Source: Hirundichthys speculiger
Lineage: Eukaryota; Chordata; Actinopteri; Beloniformes; Exocoetidae
Direction: 5' to 3'
NCBI GenBank assembly: GCA_018398805.1
Contig: JAGFBZ010001926.1
Location: forward strand, 744,001-808,000
Length of the DNA: 64,000 nucleotides
How positions within the stretch are numbered: the stretch's first letter is position 1; the number at the start of each line of letters is the position of its first letter. Under the pieces are notes generated by a model. It had not been told where the DNA came from, ran no database searches, and was given only the letters and a program-made list of their open reading frames with translations. Of this stretch, positions 44,301 through 57,429 are shown piece by piece. The position numbers and the translations under genes were made by a program.

Positions 44301-44487
44301 TCCAACTTTTTTGAGATGCGTTCCTGCCATCAAAACGAGCCAGCATTTTCCATTAAATTATAAAATGTCTCAATCTCAGCATCTGATATGCTTTTTATGT
44401 TCTATTGGGAATAAAATGTGGGTTTATGACATTCTATTTTTTATTTGAGTTTTACATAAGGTCCCAATCTCTTAGGAATTGGGTTCG
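41379..44487 (-). mobile_element. Tc1-type transposon with ~200-bp inverted repeats, interrupted
   Basis: Both ends carry the same long inverted sequence (aaacagaatgcaatgatttgcaaat / ttatgacattctatttttta; both contain attttattcccaatggaaca-type blocks). The minus-strand transposase is broken: an N-terminal piece at 43740-44003 (SQKSLSVNTVHRTIYKCKLK) and a later part near 41650-41940. Target sequence equivalent to AYGM|GSLHIW is split by an inserted element. Confidence 0.82.
41955..43560. mobile_element. hAT-like insertion within the Tc1 copy
   Basis: Tc1 sequence stops at 'ataagctgcc' and resumes at 'gccatgccataggcacc'. The inserted 1.6 kb starts 'cagggctcaaagttgcgact' and ends '..acatgttgaatttgagcc'-like, resembling hAT ends of the CAGGGCTC type. 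'gtgcgacc' near 42062 is typical of one fish hAT group. No transposase ORF; the exact ends and 8-bp duplication are not resolved. Confidence 0.5.
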
Positions 44488-44489
44488 TA

Positions 44490-45377
44490 ACAGCCAGGCT
44501 CCCTCCTGAAGGGTTGAGGAATGGTCACATCTATTCTCCCGTACCTCAGGCAGATGACTCAAAGTTTGGATTAGTGATGTCTAAACAGACTTAACTCTCT
44601 GATTACGGGAGTGGAAGGACAGAGGTAATAACTCTGGGTTACTCATCACATTTTCACAGTACAAGGCAGCTTGATTTGTAGTCCCACTTAACCCCAAGTC
44701 TTGAATCAGAGTGTTCTTTTTCTTCCGAAAGCCATTATTGCACTTCCACATGGACACTGAACATTAATCAGTCAGCAGATGAATTACATCCATCACAGCT
44801 GAAGAGCCTGTGATGGTTCTGCTCAGCCCACGTTTCAACACCTGGCTTGCTTTTGGGTGTACGTCAATCATCAGCAGTGAGGGAGAGAAATTCTTCCATG
44901 CAAAGCTCTTCTGCCATTTGTACAAAGGGCCTGTGCTTCTCTACATAGTCATGTAGTCTGGACAGCTAAAAAAAAAAAACCTTCAGAAAGTTATTCCTGC
45001 CCAACACTAAATTAAGCCCATCTGCAAGAAAAGACAGTTCCTTCCCTGTCCGTGCCCGTGGTCCGCACACCAATGTTCCTCCCAGAGGCCCATCTTTAAT
45101 GAGAAATAGCTATGTGGAGATTAGTTCCATACCATTTGGCACAGATATGCACCCAAAAGTATGAGCGCTCTGCATTTACCTATTTAAGAAAGAACCTGGG
45201 AGCTCATTTATTGGCAGGAAATATTTGAGTTCCGACTGAAATCAGTGTTCACCTGAAACCCTGTAACTAGGAAAAAGACTTCAAATTCAATATCTACTAG
45301 CTTCATTTGCCATGCATTTTAATACTGGGCCAAAGTAAAATAAGAGAACAAAGGAAAGCATGGAAGACTCTGGACAC
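44490..45377. other. intronic stretch, nothing recognised
   Basis: No repeat family or exon recognised. Confidence 0.5.
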
Positions 45378-45380
45378 ATG

Positions 45381-46612
45381 GGGCCTGATTTACTAAAGGT
45401 TTGCGTGCGTAAAAACGTGTGCAAACTTGACACCACCCGCAAACCAATGCGCAAGCTGATTTACTAACAGCGTGCAAAGAGGACTGCGCCTCTCAAATGA
45501 GGAAAATAGCACACGCTGTTCATTTAGTACTTTTGCTCTGATGAATAAACAATATGGGGCGTACCCGCCAGAAAGCGCAAAATACTGGGAGGGGAAAATG
45601 CAAATAGGTTCATTTACCACGCGCAATGAGATTTACCAACCCTAAAAGGAATTGCGGGGATTGTGATTGCGTCTGTATTTAATACGTTCGAAAGGAAGGT
45701 GCTAATCTGTCCAGCATTACGCACCGATGGCTGCTGTTATTGTGGCAAGGAGGCGACATCGCCAAAATCAAAGAATACGCAGAGAGAGAGTCTTTCGGAC
45801 TCGTGTAAATTTGTTTGGAATGAATGAAAACCAGATAGTTGAAACTTAAGGGCTGATTTGGAGCCGGTCACAAGCACATGCAAAAGGAGAAATATTTTAT
45901 TTGAATGTTAAATCGAGTATTATTCAGCAAAAGGTTGCCACAGGAGGCACATTCATTTTTTTATTTGTGATAATAAATAAATCATGTGTTTTCATGGAGA
46001 AAAAAGTGTTTCTTATTGTGCGCCTACCTTGTTCTGCAGTTGGCTCTAGCGTGTCAGACCCCAGTATCCCAGTTATCTGCTCCTCGCAGAAGGTGAGCTG
46101 CACCTGCTGCACCTGCTGCTTAGAGGCATCTCCTCCGCAGGCCCCCCACCTGTCTTGTTTGCCGAAGTTTTATTAAAGGCCACTTTTTCTTTAGTTCTTC
46201 GCCTTATATCTTGCCACGTTCTTTTAACCTCATCTGCCGTTCTTTTTGTCTTACCAACTGCATTTATTCTATCGCAGATTTTCTCCCATATTGCGTTTCT
46301 TTTGGTGATGTTTAAATGTCTTTGCTGTAGTTCATGAATGTGTTTATTTGCCTCTTCCACTAATATCTCTAACTCCAACTCGTCAAATTTCATTTTGCGC
46401 TTGCGTCTATCCTGCTTTCCATCCAGACTCTCCATGGAGCAAACCGTAAGACACGCAACACCTCATTTCAATACTGCGGTTTGCACCCGTTATCAATTGC
46501 GCGAGCATTCTTAGTTGATCACCCGCAAAACACACAACAACAGCACGCGCAAACTTTTTCAGTGCACACGCAATTTAGTACTCTTTATTTAGGATCTTAG
46601 TAAATCAGGCCC
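45381..46612 (-). mobile_element. Harbinger-type element carrying a Myb/SANT-like gene only
   Basis: 16-bp perfect inverted ends GGGCCTGATTTACTAA, flanked by ATG on both sides (45378-45380 and 46613-46615), a 3-bp target duplication as in the PIF/Harbinger group. It holds one ORF, for a Myb-like DNA-binding protein, and no DDE transposase, so it depends on a relative. Confidence 0.85.
46073..46435 (-). CDS. Myb/SANT-like protein of the Harbinger element
   Basis: 120 codons. After a basic start (RRKRKMKFDELE) come helices with NAIWEKICDRINAVG and the last helix EVKRTWQDIRRRTKEKVA, the pattern of Myb/SANT-like proteins that accompany Harbinger transposases (and of NAIF1/MSANTD host proteins), which help the transposase bind DNA and enter the nucleus. 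The tail is Ser/Arg/Cys-rich and may result from a frameshift, as family members usually run longer. Host use is not suggested by anything here. Confidence 0.75.
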   Translation of the reverse strand: MESLDGKQDRRKRKMKFDELELEILVEEANKHIHELQQRHLNITKRNAIWEKICDRINAVGKTKRTADEVKRTWQDIRRRTKEKVAFNKTSANKTGGGPAEEMPLSSRCSRCSSPSARSR

Positions 46613-46615
46613 ATG

Positions 46616-48080
46616 GTGTACACCTTTCAGTTTCAATGTAATTTCAACCGTATTACAGCCACACAAACAACCTGCAGCAACCATACAGTTCTACACAGCA
46701 TGACCATAAAATACATGTAATGTCAACTGCTTTTTGGACTGTAGAGCCGCCAGATCATTTTGTTGATTCTTCACCACATCATGAAACAAGGCTGCCTGAA
46801 AATTAGAACAAGGCACAGTGACGGTGCATCTAGGGACACGTAAGTTTTTTTTCCTGTCAGCTCCACATTTATTTTCAATGAAACCACCTTATGGGTAAAT
46901 GAGTCAACCGAGTGAAAGTGTTTCTTTGAAGCCTCATACCAATGTAGCAAGAAAGCAGCTGTTTTCACCTATTAAACTGCAATACACAATTGCGTTTTCT
47001 CAGACAAAATAGCTACAGGGATGTAATGGTTCATAATTATAACAATCATAAAAGTATTAGTGGAATTTCCATTTTCAGGAATGTGCTCAACTACCCAGAG
47101 CTGAGGGGTAAGGGGAAAAAATACTGCTGAGCAGAGCTGATGGATTCAGACAGGAGAGGGCTTCAAGAACGGTCATGCTGCTGCTGAGAAGACAACTTTT
47201 AAAATCCAATCTGTCCTGTGCAACTTCAAACACCTTTTGATTCTTTGCGACAGTGCCATTCCACTTCCAGATTCCAGCTCTCTGTGAGTCGTGGTTCACT
47301 TTTCATTTGTCTCCGTATGTCAACCTCAACTCAGTCCCCATAACTCCCTGCTGGACAGCTAACAAATTATGAAAATGACTTCGCCTTTAAGTCATTAACC
47401 TTGCTCATTTTCCATCTACAAAACCCTCGAAAAACGCTCAGTTAGTCATCTGTTCACATGCTTTTATTTCCAGGGAGTGCTATAAAATGAAAAGGATGAC
47501 TACAACTGCTCATGCATCGCACAGCAGGCGGAACACATAAACCACATCCAAAGCACAGCCAGGAAACCCACAAGGAGCCCACGGGGCAGGAAAGCTTCAC
47601 ACACGTGGGTGTAAATTAAACTGTGTTTACTTTCTAGAGGAGATGTGTCAAACTGGAAGTTGAGGGGAAGGGTCTTAAAGATTATAGAGTTACATGTGTA
47701 TATAAAATTTTCTGACAATGCACAGTAAAATCAACAGCTCTCATGTGGGTTGCAGAGATGCTAAGGTTGAAAAGAGTAAAGAACCGTAAAGACCACAATT
47801 TGCTATCTTTCTGGAATGAAAATACTGAAAACTGATTCCGTAAAAAAGGGAGTTTAAAAACTATTATAAGTTAAATGCCTCAGCTATTACTCCCAACGAT
47901 CCAGCTAGCCCTCCTAGAATCAATAAGATGCTTGTTATTTTGTGAAGAAGATTATAAGTCACTCACTGTAATTTGATTGCAGAAAAAGAAGAATAAAAAA
48001 CAGGTGTGAGTGGAGGTAGTTAACAGAGATCTACACTGGACCACTAGCTGCAGAAGTATGTCAAAATGACTTAATCAAAG
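46616..48080. other. intronic stretch, nothing recognised
   Basis: No recognised exon, RNA gene or repeat. Confidence 0.5.
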
Positions 48081-48089
48081 GTGTACAAT

Positions 48090-49501
48090 CAACCTGCAGT
48101 AAATCATAAAAAACAGACTATATGCCGATGATATGTTACTTTATATGCAAAACCCATAAACCCCTCCATCTAAAACCATGCCTCTTTTCAATAGATTTTC
48201 TGAAATTTCTAATCACTCAATGAATTGGTTGAAATTAAAATTGCTGCAGCTTTATGAACCGAGCCTGAAGCCAGCAGCCTTACCTCCATCTTTCCCCCGT
48301 TTCTGAAACATCATAAGATATCTTTCATTGATTGTTCTCATTAAACTTTCACCACTATTCAAAAAAACTGAAGATGATACAAGATGGATGAATTTACCAA
48401 TATTCCTAACAGTAAGAATCACACTTACAAAGATGACAACTCTCCCTAAAATAAATGAGGTCTTGAAGAACCAAAAATCTATAAATACTTCTTAACAAAC
48501 CAATTAATTGTCTTAGCCAAATGGATCCATTCCACGGAACAATGCCATTCCTGGCTTGATATAGAACAGTGTAGGGAAATGGACATCTTAGCTCTACGGT
48601 TTTCCAGTACCTCCGTACAATACCATAAATGTTATAGAAACCCAATCATAGCTAAGGCTCTGACAGCTTGGTGGAAAGCTCACAAAACCACACAATCACA
48701 GAAGGGCCCTCCAAATATACCCCTCTGTGGAATAACCCAGATCTTTTCCAGGATAAACAAAAGCTTCTAATTTTGTCACTTGGAAAAATAAAAACATCAC
48801 ACAACTCAACATATATTTCATAACTCAGACTGTATTACTTTTTATGAACTGCAACATGAATATGAAATTGAAGATTAAGTATTCCGTCCAATATCTACAT
48901 CTTAAAATCATAATAACACATACGTTTAATGTAAAGCAAATTATTACTCAAATATCCAAACTTGCTGGGGAAAGAAATTCTCTTACCCAAAAGTCTGTTT
49001 AGATTTTACAAGCTTCTTAACAATGACCAGTTAACAGCCATTATTATGACAAAATGGGAAAAAAGCTTATCCATAATAGATGATAACTCTTGGTCCAAAA
49101 TACGAACAAATTTATTTTCAATGATAAACAAACCCGATCTTCAACTTATACAACGCAAGACTGCCCACAGAACACACGTTACAATAAAGAAAAAAATGCA
49201 TTTAATGAGATTCTCAGGCTCAAGCCACTCTGCCCATCAGACTCTGGTAATGCCCACCAGTTCATAACTTGTGGAGAGATGTCATTAATAAATATTTTCT
49301 AAGACTGGGAAATTCATTGAAAATTGATCAAAACTGACATTCAGAACCAATAGTTGACTTAATCTTGAGCATGTCAATTATTTCAGTGGTTTGAAATATT
49401 AAATAAATAACCATAAATAGTTAATCTGTGTGTGTTTTCCTTTCCTTTTGTTTAAGTCACAAAGATATGTACACTCGTTAAAAAAAAAAAAAAAAAAAAA
49501 C
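48090..49501 (+). mobile_element. L1-type LINE 3' fragment with poly(A) tail
   Basis: The plus strand begins at the RT active-site box (ADDMLLYMQNP, near 48125) and keeps order through SMNWLKLKL, RITLTKMTTLPK, WLDIEQCREMD and TAWWKAHKTTQ, then LIQRKTAHRTH. It ends in A22 at 49480-49501. This is the C-terminal half of an L1-like ORF2, 5' truncated, with many stops. Confidence 0.75.
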
Positions 49502-49504
49502 GTT

Positions 49505-52500
49505 GGGAGCCAATACTCACTGCACTGTCTTTGACTGAAGGATGGTGCCAGAGCTGGTCTGCCGGGACCAGTTGGCTGGCTAACTCCCTGTGGTGGTGGG
49601 ACTACTTTTGTGCCCCAAACCCATGTTCTCGGCAGGATGAATCTTGGGAGCCCAGAACTCCTGGTGTGGTGTTGGTGCCACTGCCCTTAACCGCCTTGTC
49701 ATCCACTGCAGCCCCCCAATTTTAATTCCAGTACCTATCTTTAATAATTTTAGTTGGGGTTCATACAGTGTGGTCACTCACTGGAGTTATAAAACGGCCT
49801 ACAACATCACTTGCACCACAGGATATAGGTTAGGGGTTCTTGTGTCTTTTTCCTTTTGGTGTTTTGCTGTCTGTGAGTTTAGATCTCTCTGACAGGACAA
49901 GGATATCAGATATCAATAAAATATGTCAGATCAGTGTTAAAGAGGGCTCGTGAAGGACATATTCATTTTCACGCACACCTACGCACATAAAAAGTAATAT
50001 CTGCTGTGATATCAACTTGCACATATACTTGACTTAAGGAAAAGGATACACCTAAAGTTAGCACTAAATCATATATATATATATATATATATATATGATA
50101 CAACTGCAAAAAAAAAAAAAAATGTTACGATACCATCTTATATGTTTTGTTGTCAGCACAGGTATCATATACACACCCTAGAACAGTTTATTTATTTATT
50201 TGAGTGAGGAAGGGCAGTAAATGCATCAGCTTAGAAGCTTTGAATATTGAGAAATACATTCTTTTATTTGCCTAAGTGAAAATATCATGATGTTGCAGTC
50301 ACTGGGAAGCATGTTGTGGTAGTTTTTCACTGACTAAAGAACACTAAAGAAAGCAATATGTCCAACCTGTGAGGTAAAACTAACTTGCAGAGGAACACCA
50401 ACCTAAACATTTGGGACCACAAACTTAATACAACATTTAAAATGGCTTCATACCCTGCCAAACAAGCTCAATATTATGAAACTAAAAAAGTTTCAGAGGC
50501 TAAAATTAAAGCCAGCAGAGCACACAGATCTTTCAATAAGTTAATGCATGCAGTTGATTATAGTTCCAAGAAAGAAAATCAGAATTGGCCAATATCAGTA
50601 TCAACAGGTCACATCTCTAGGATTTAAACCTCTTTCAGAGAACCAGGGGTTAGTTTGTAAAGGTCAGTATTTGTGAGAGGTCAAAGCTGAGATGAGGCAA
50701 ACTGTATTCAACTCAGAAGGCATTGTCTCTTGCGTGCCACAATCACTACATAACTGCCTGCCATGTAGAGATTAAGGGGAGAATTTTTCATATTTATCCC
50801 CTGATATTTCCATGAGAAATCCACGAGTTTACAATATGCGTAATGGCTCTCTACAGGAATGAAACACAGAAACAGAACTACATCAACACTGCTTCCTTCT
50901 CATTTTTTTCTTTTTCTCCTTTCTCACTCTGTAAGTCAAGTCTCATGTTCCAAAGTTTCTGAAGAGTAAATGAGTAAATTAACATGGAAGACCTCCCGGC
51001 ACAGCCATGGATTGCTCCATGCTCCTCTGTGGTTTGGTGTTTCTGCAACTCTTTTTATCCCCTTTCCTCAGAGTGAAAACATAAGGTGAATGATGGGTCA
51101 ATAAAAGCAGATTATAGCACTCGGGTGGAAATCATTAAGGAGGAATGCAGGTAAAAATGAGATCAATTTCAACATGTTTGTATTCTGACTGCAACAGAAC
51201 AGTGGATCAAGACAGCAGAAAATGAGTGTGCATGTGTGGGGGTGCACGAACATGGGTATGCTCGACACATCCTGCACACTAGCAAAAAAAAAATTAGCAC
51301 ACTCACACAGACAGTTTAAAGGCAGCACACACAGGAATAAAGGCATTAATTAATTTGTTCCTGTTGCCTGGAGTTTATTCAAATGCTTTGGAAGTTGAAA
51401 TAGAAGACATATGGAGATGATGGTTTCGATTAGAGAAAACGTAGTCAGGGCCACACAGCGTGAAGAAGCTTGTGTCACTGGCAGCAAGCCTTACAGGAAG
51501 GCCAGAGAGGACCCCTGGGGCGTGAAAGTGAGGGGAGGATCAGCAAAGATATATGGGCTTAATGTACTTGTGAAAAAAAGAACTGACAAACAACAAAAAT
51601 CTGTGTTGTCAAACTGTGCCATCCTTAACATAAATAAGACCAACATAAAAAGATATTATGGAGTCAAAAATAAAACCTCTATGGAGTGTGGACATGTGCT
51701 TTAAAGGATGTTAATGAAAGTGTTAGGAGCATGTAAATAAATCTCACTAATTCATTCTGATTTGATTTCTTTCCAGATGTTGTACCTGGACTTATTCCTC
51801 CCATTGTGTAAGGGGGGCAAGGCATTTATAGTCCAGTGGGAGCAGTGAGGAGATCAGATTTCAGGGCTGCAATATTCTGTCCTGGTAAAGGCATTTGATA
51901 CCTGCAGCCAAGCTCCAACACACACAAAAGCTGGCCTGCAGAGCTCAGCGACACTAATGTCCCAAATGGACATGGGGAAATTGGATTGTTGTGTTTATTG
52001 ATGTGCTTGCATAAGGCACTCAGTCAAAGTTTATGTTTTTGCCATTCACAATAATCCCCCTGGATGGCAGCAATACTTTTTATCTTTTAGTCTGAAGTGA
52101 AATACTACTGTTTGGCTGTATGCATTCTTCATTCTTCAACACAGCATTTTGAAAAGTGCACTTTAAAAGGCACTGAGGTTTATTATCTCCAGGTATGTCA
52201 AGTCAATAAACTGTATGCTAACTAGCCATCAAGATGTTATCTGACACTGTCAAAGAGAAACAGAAGAGGAAAGTGAGGGTGGAATCTGCAGAATTCCAGA
52301 CAAGGAGGAAGACATGACAGCAAAGCTGATGTGAAGACAGACAAATCTTTCATTAGGGTCTGCTTGTCCAATGAGTCATTCCTAAGCTACCAGGTGGGGT
52401 GACCCTCACCCCCCACCCCAATCTCTCACCCCCCGCCCTGTAAATACCTCCCCCTTTCTTCCTTGCTCTTTTCTCTTCTGTGCAACCCACCTTTTCACCT

Positions 52501-55500
52501 CCTCAGTAGGGTTTTCCCACACTCGCCAGCCCTGGTACACATGTGTAGTGGTGCACAGTGAAAACATGCACTCATTCAGAAGACCAGACAAAAACCTAAC
52601 ACAGATATGAAGATGTAAATATGGATTCAACAACTGAACCAGATCTACGTGGGTGGGCTGGCGACGAAGCCCACTGTGGCATTGTCAGGGCAAACCGCCA
52701 TAAAGTTACAACCACTGCTGAACAAGGTGACACTGCCCTGACCAACTTCACTCTTCTCTAACTCCTCTTGGCCTCTCTTGCCCCCTAGATCTTTACCACC
52801 CCCCCCATCGTCTTAACAACCTGAAAAGTTGCGAAATACAACATTGCAAACTTTGTGCAATAAACACAGTTGTGTGGAGACCACATCTATAGCATTTCAG
52901 ACTCTGCTCTAGGAAGAGGAAGAAAAGAGTGTCACAGTACACCATCTCATTTTCATACTGGCCACCCTGTGACTGACTGCTCTTAATCAAAAGGAGATGT
53001 TGAAACACCTGGTTTCTGCAAAAACAAGACCCACTGCAGTCTCTTTCCATTTCCTTCTCTTAACCATTTCTACCAGGGTGAAATATGGTTCCTCTTGTCC
53101 TGTAAGCCATTTTTCCACCAAAGTAGCACTGCTTCTCCCTACAGATGTCTGGGAGTCTTACTGCTACCAAGCAAATCACATCACAGCTCAAGTTAACTGG
53201 TTTTATCCTTAATTGTTATTTACCTCTGTTGTTAAGAAGATGTTTTGTTTGGATAGATAGGTGTCATTGAAATAAAAGAGAATCTATGTTTGGCATAGGC
53301 AGTCAAAGAACTCAAAAGACCTGTTTTGTCCTCTGGGACAAATCTGTTTGCCCAACTGGAACAAATTCACAATCAACATGACTGCCTGCCTTCTCCTTCT
53401 TAACAAAGCCAAATGACTGATGTGTTTTCTTTTTAAATGCTCATGAATCATATCAGAAATGTCCCACTCATGTTAGCGCTGGCAGATAAGGATTAAATAT
53501 TTTATTGGCAAGTTGAATATAAATGGTTAATGATTGCCAATTGGCATGAATAATGCTTTTTAGCTGGGTTTTTTTTTTTTTTTTTTTTTTGTCTTTCCTG
53601 AATCTCTTTTGCTTTCTTTTGCAACATGTTGTCCTGGCATAAAAAATGTAAGGTGGTGTTGAAATGTTAATTAAGCACTAATCCTACCAGAGGATTATTT
53701 TATCTGTCAAAGTCCAGTTTATCTTTGTTGGATAGTATTACATGAAATATGACAATATTCGAAATGATAAAGCATGTCATCCTCCCTTGTTTTTTTTTTG
53801 TTTTTGTTGTTTTTTTAGGTAGGTAGGTAATCAGATCTCATAGCACACCTGACAAGTATGTATGGGCCTAAGTAAATATTCTCATACGCTATCCTGGGTA
53901 ATTGTACCACACTAAATAAACTAAAAAAAAAAACCGCTGCTAAATCCACCAGATTCTGACACATTCATACACAAAGTAGACATTCATCTATATTATGGTG
54001 AAGTGAAATACAGACAAACTTAACAAATTTGAGATATAAGTGGAGAATTTGCATTCTAAGTTGCATCTTTTGCGATATCATGTTACCCAGCAAAATCAGC
54101 ATGAGAGGTCAAGTATGTTCCTGGTCTTAATTTTTCAGCAATGTGCTGGTGCCTCTTCCCCATCATTAATCTGTCATATAAGATGATACTCATTACATAT
54201 TTCAAAAAAAAAAAAACCTGTTCAACTATGTGGAGGAAAGCAGGGCTTTTCCACCGTGTCTGGAAGTGAATGGGTTTGTCAGTGGCTTACACTGCTGGCT
54301 TATGTTTGCAGTAATGCTGGTTAAAAAACAAACAAAAGAAAAAAAACTGTTTTCTCCTGTCTCATTCTGAAGTCACTTAATATATAGACCTTTCTTTTAT
54401 TTACAGAAAATCAAATTGAACTAAAAACAGCAAACATCATATTTACATGCATTACCAGAGGAAAAAGGGAGAAATTACTGCACTGATCACAGTGAGATGA
54501 AAGAACCTCTATTTTAACAGCAACTCCAGTCAACTTTAAAGACACATACCTGGATTTCAGTAAAAGTGCAGCAGCAATGAACATTACACTCAAGAGATGT
54601 TAGAGAACCACCATTAGGAGCCAGTCATGCATCTCTACAGCATGACAGTGTCAAGGTGTGGAAGGATCTGCTGGCACACCTGAAGTACAGCACCCTCAAC
54701 TTCTGACAACATGAAAAGGCGTTCTAGCTCAAAGCACTACAGAGGATCAGCCATCTCTTGGCAAGAAAGAATGTGAAGTGTTCTCTTACCTTATTTAGCC
54801 AAAACCAACCATCATATCACAGAGCGTGCAAAGGAAAAAAGGGAGAGATACCGCCAAGATTATGACCCAAAGCTATAAAAAATAAATAAATAAATTGCAC
54901 AACTTGAAGTAATGTTAAGTTATCCAGGGTATGAGGATGGCAAGAGGTGTGCCCAGCACTACACTATTTATATCAATCAAGGAACCAGATGATGTGAGAT
55001 GAGTTTTCATAACTTTTATTAGGTACTACAGTAAAGTGTTGATAAGGAGAGTTATTTGAGATTAGCCTGGTGTCAAGTATGACAAGTCACTGAAAGAGTA
55101 GTTATACTGAGCAGACAGAAGTTTTAATGTCTCCCAGTAAAACTGGACCTTGGCTTGTGTAAGTGTGTGTGTACATGTTTGTGCTTGCGTGCAAGTGATG
55201 AATGGATGTTTGTATGTCTCCCAGAATGACAGAGATAAGAGATTCCTGGCAGTCTATAAAAGGGAAAAAATTGCACCCGGGACTGGGGACTAAACATGCT
55301 GTAGTAAACACAATGAAAGAGACCTTAGTCCATGAAAACATTACCAGGAATGGTAAATACTTGCTCCCACTATAAAAAGTTCAAGATCTTTAGGAATACC
55401 TCTCTTACAAATCATAATTTAAGTTATGTGATGAGTGTTTCTCCCAACCTAACCCCTAGAGGTCTCTGGCTATTTTTTTTCCCCCGTTTCCCCACCCCCA

Positions 55501-57420
55501 ACCTTCATTTTATATGCATGAGAGGTAGAGTTAACTGGTTTAACTATTCTAACAGGGTGGGAGGCCAGCTTAGTGGAGAAAAAAAAAAAAAAAGGAAGGA
55601 CCTTGCTCTCCACGCAGCAGGGGGTGAGATTTACGCATGCCTGCATCACATCCACGGAGACATAAACACAGAGGAAAAACTCTTGCCCGATTTTAGTGGG
55701 GGAGATGACATAGAAATTTTGGTATTTGATTTTTGTCTAATATTAGTTAGTCACAGATTAAGTGCATTGTTGTCAGTATTTCTTCAGTGGTAGTAACTAT
55801 GTTTGCATTTTTAAAGTGCCACATTCAAAAAAGATTATTAAGCAGCAGTTTTAACCAGTAACTTGCAGTAAATTTCATAATTTTTATGATTTAAAATTGG
55901 TGGATGGATTTTGTAGTGATTAAAGTAAATCAGATTTGCTTGTATTGTACTAACAAAGTTTGCTGAACACACCTTCAAATGCTGTTTTTCTTGAAGCAGT
56001 TGGTGTAATAGGGTCGAGCCTAGCTGAGAGATTATTCTTTTGTCAGACTGGACTTCATAGTAACAGATTGGATCAAAAATATAACCGTCTTATCTGGATC
56101 AACTTTTCAAAGAAATCAACCAGATTTTAAAGCCAAATCATGAAAGCAAAATGTTATGACTTTAAATGACATACGTATAGGCCTTTTTCATCTATTTTCT
56201 CCCCGTTGAGAAAAAAAAAAAAAAAAAAAACAAAAGGAGGGGGGACCATGAAGCTGTATTTAAGGAGCTTTCTGCATCTGCACAAGACCTGATTTGTGCA
56301 GGCTGCAGCCCTGCATGATCACACCGTAACAAGTTCAGACACCTTAACCTAACATTCTGGTACCCGATTAAGGTTGTTTGATGTCTTCACATTAAGCAAC
56401 TCCATTCCTGTGGTATCCACCCTCACAACCCACACACACCCCCCACACACAAACCCTGCACCCCCCTATCATCTATCACACTCCTCCAACTTCTACCCTG
56501 TCTTGACCTTGTGCCAGTTTCCCCAAAACCCTTTCAAGCACATCTGGTACTGGTTAGGCTCAATCACGGTGTAAAGCTCCTGCAGAAGAAAAGAGGAACA
56601 TGACAGCAAAGATACTTTTATTAACACGTATGCTATATACCATGTTTCACAGTGGAGTCAGTTACATCGAAGGGCTTGGACTTGACACTCACTGTCACTG
56701 TCTCCCGGCTTTTATCATGTGACTTTTCTTTTCTAGTGCAGCTAGACCAGTAGGAGGATAATGAAATCCTAAAAATGCCTGAAAGTAAATCTAGCTGGTT
56801 AAATCTTTACAAAACCTCTATGGTTAAAAAAAAAAAGTATAAAAAAAAAAAACGAACCTGGGCACTGTTTAAAAGTTTTTGACATTGATACCAAAACTGT
56901 TTCCCTGTATTCAGAGACGATTCTGAGGAATACTTCTTTTTTTAAACCAGTGTATTAAAATTCCATCATACAGGGAGTTATTTTAGACATTAATGGTAGA
57001 AAATGTCAATTTATTTTTGAAGTAGTTTCAAAAGATAAATGTTAGAATTTAGCTTAACTTCAGTTTTGTTTAAGCCGCTTTAGACAATGATAATTGTTAA
57101 TGTAGTGACTAGTTTAAGTTTTCAATGTGCTGACTCAAAATTGGGCAATGAGTCAGCACATAGGGTAGTTGTCAAATCTTTCTACTTGGTTTAGGTGCAT
57201 TGGTTGTGATGGTTTGTTTTATATTCAGGTTCCAACCAGGTATCTGTCCTCACTCAGAAGAACAGACCTTTTGTCCGCTCTTATTATTAAACTGTTGATA
57301 AATGATGTGACTCAAGAAGTTTTCACCCTAAATGGTGAACAACCTAAGTAGTTACAAATTTCTGTAATTTATTCATACATTTATTCATAAATACAAAACC
57401 CCACAGTTTCAACAGTTTCA
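49505..57420. other. long intronic stretch, almost nothing recognised
   Basis: Includes (AT)13 at 50071-50096, T- and A-runs (53573-53590, 55579-55593, 56211-56230) and several long chance ORFs (for example 55332-55793) without domains. No fhod3 exon found. Confidence 0.5.
50071..50096. repeat. (AT)13 microsatellite
   Basis: Uninterrupted AT dinucleotides. Confidence 0.95.
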
Positions 57421-57429
57421 GGGAAAATA

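Noticed and set aside
55332..55793. 153-codon plus-strand ORF
   Set aside because: It crosses a poly(A) run, has no recognisable domain, no splice or promoter context, and lies in an intron.
56508..56579. Identification as the missing fhod3 exon before visible exon 1
   Set aside because: A loose resemblance to the LEGF segment exists, but FHOD3 is otherwise nearly identical here and the exon phase does not fit.
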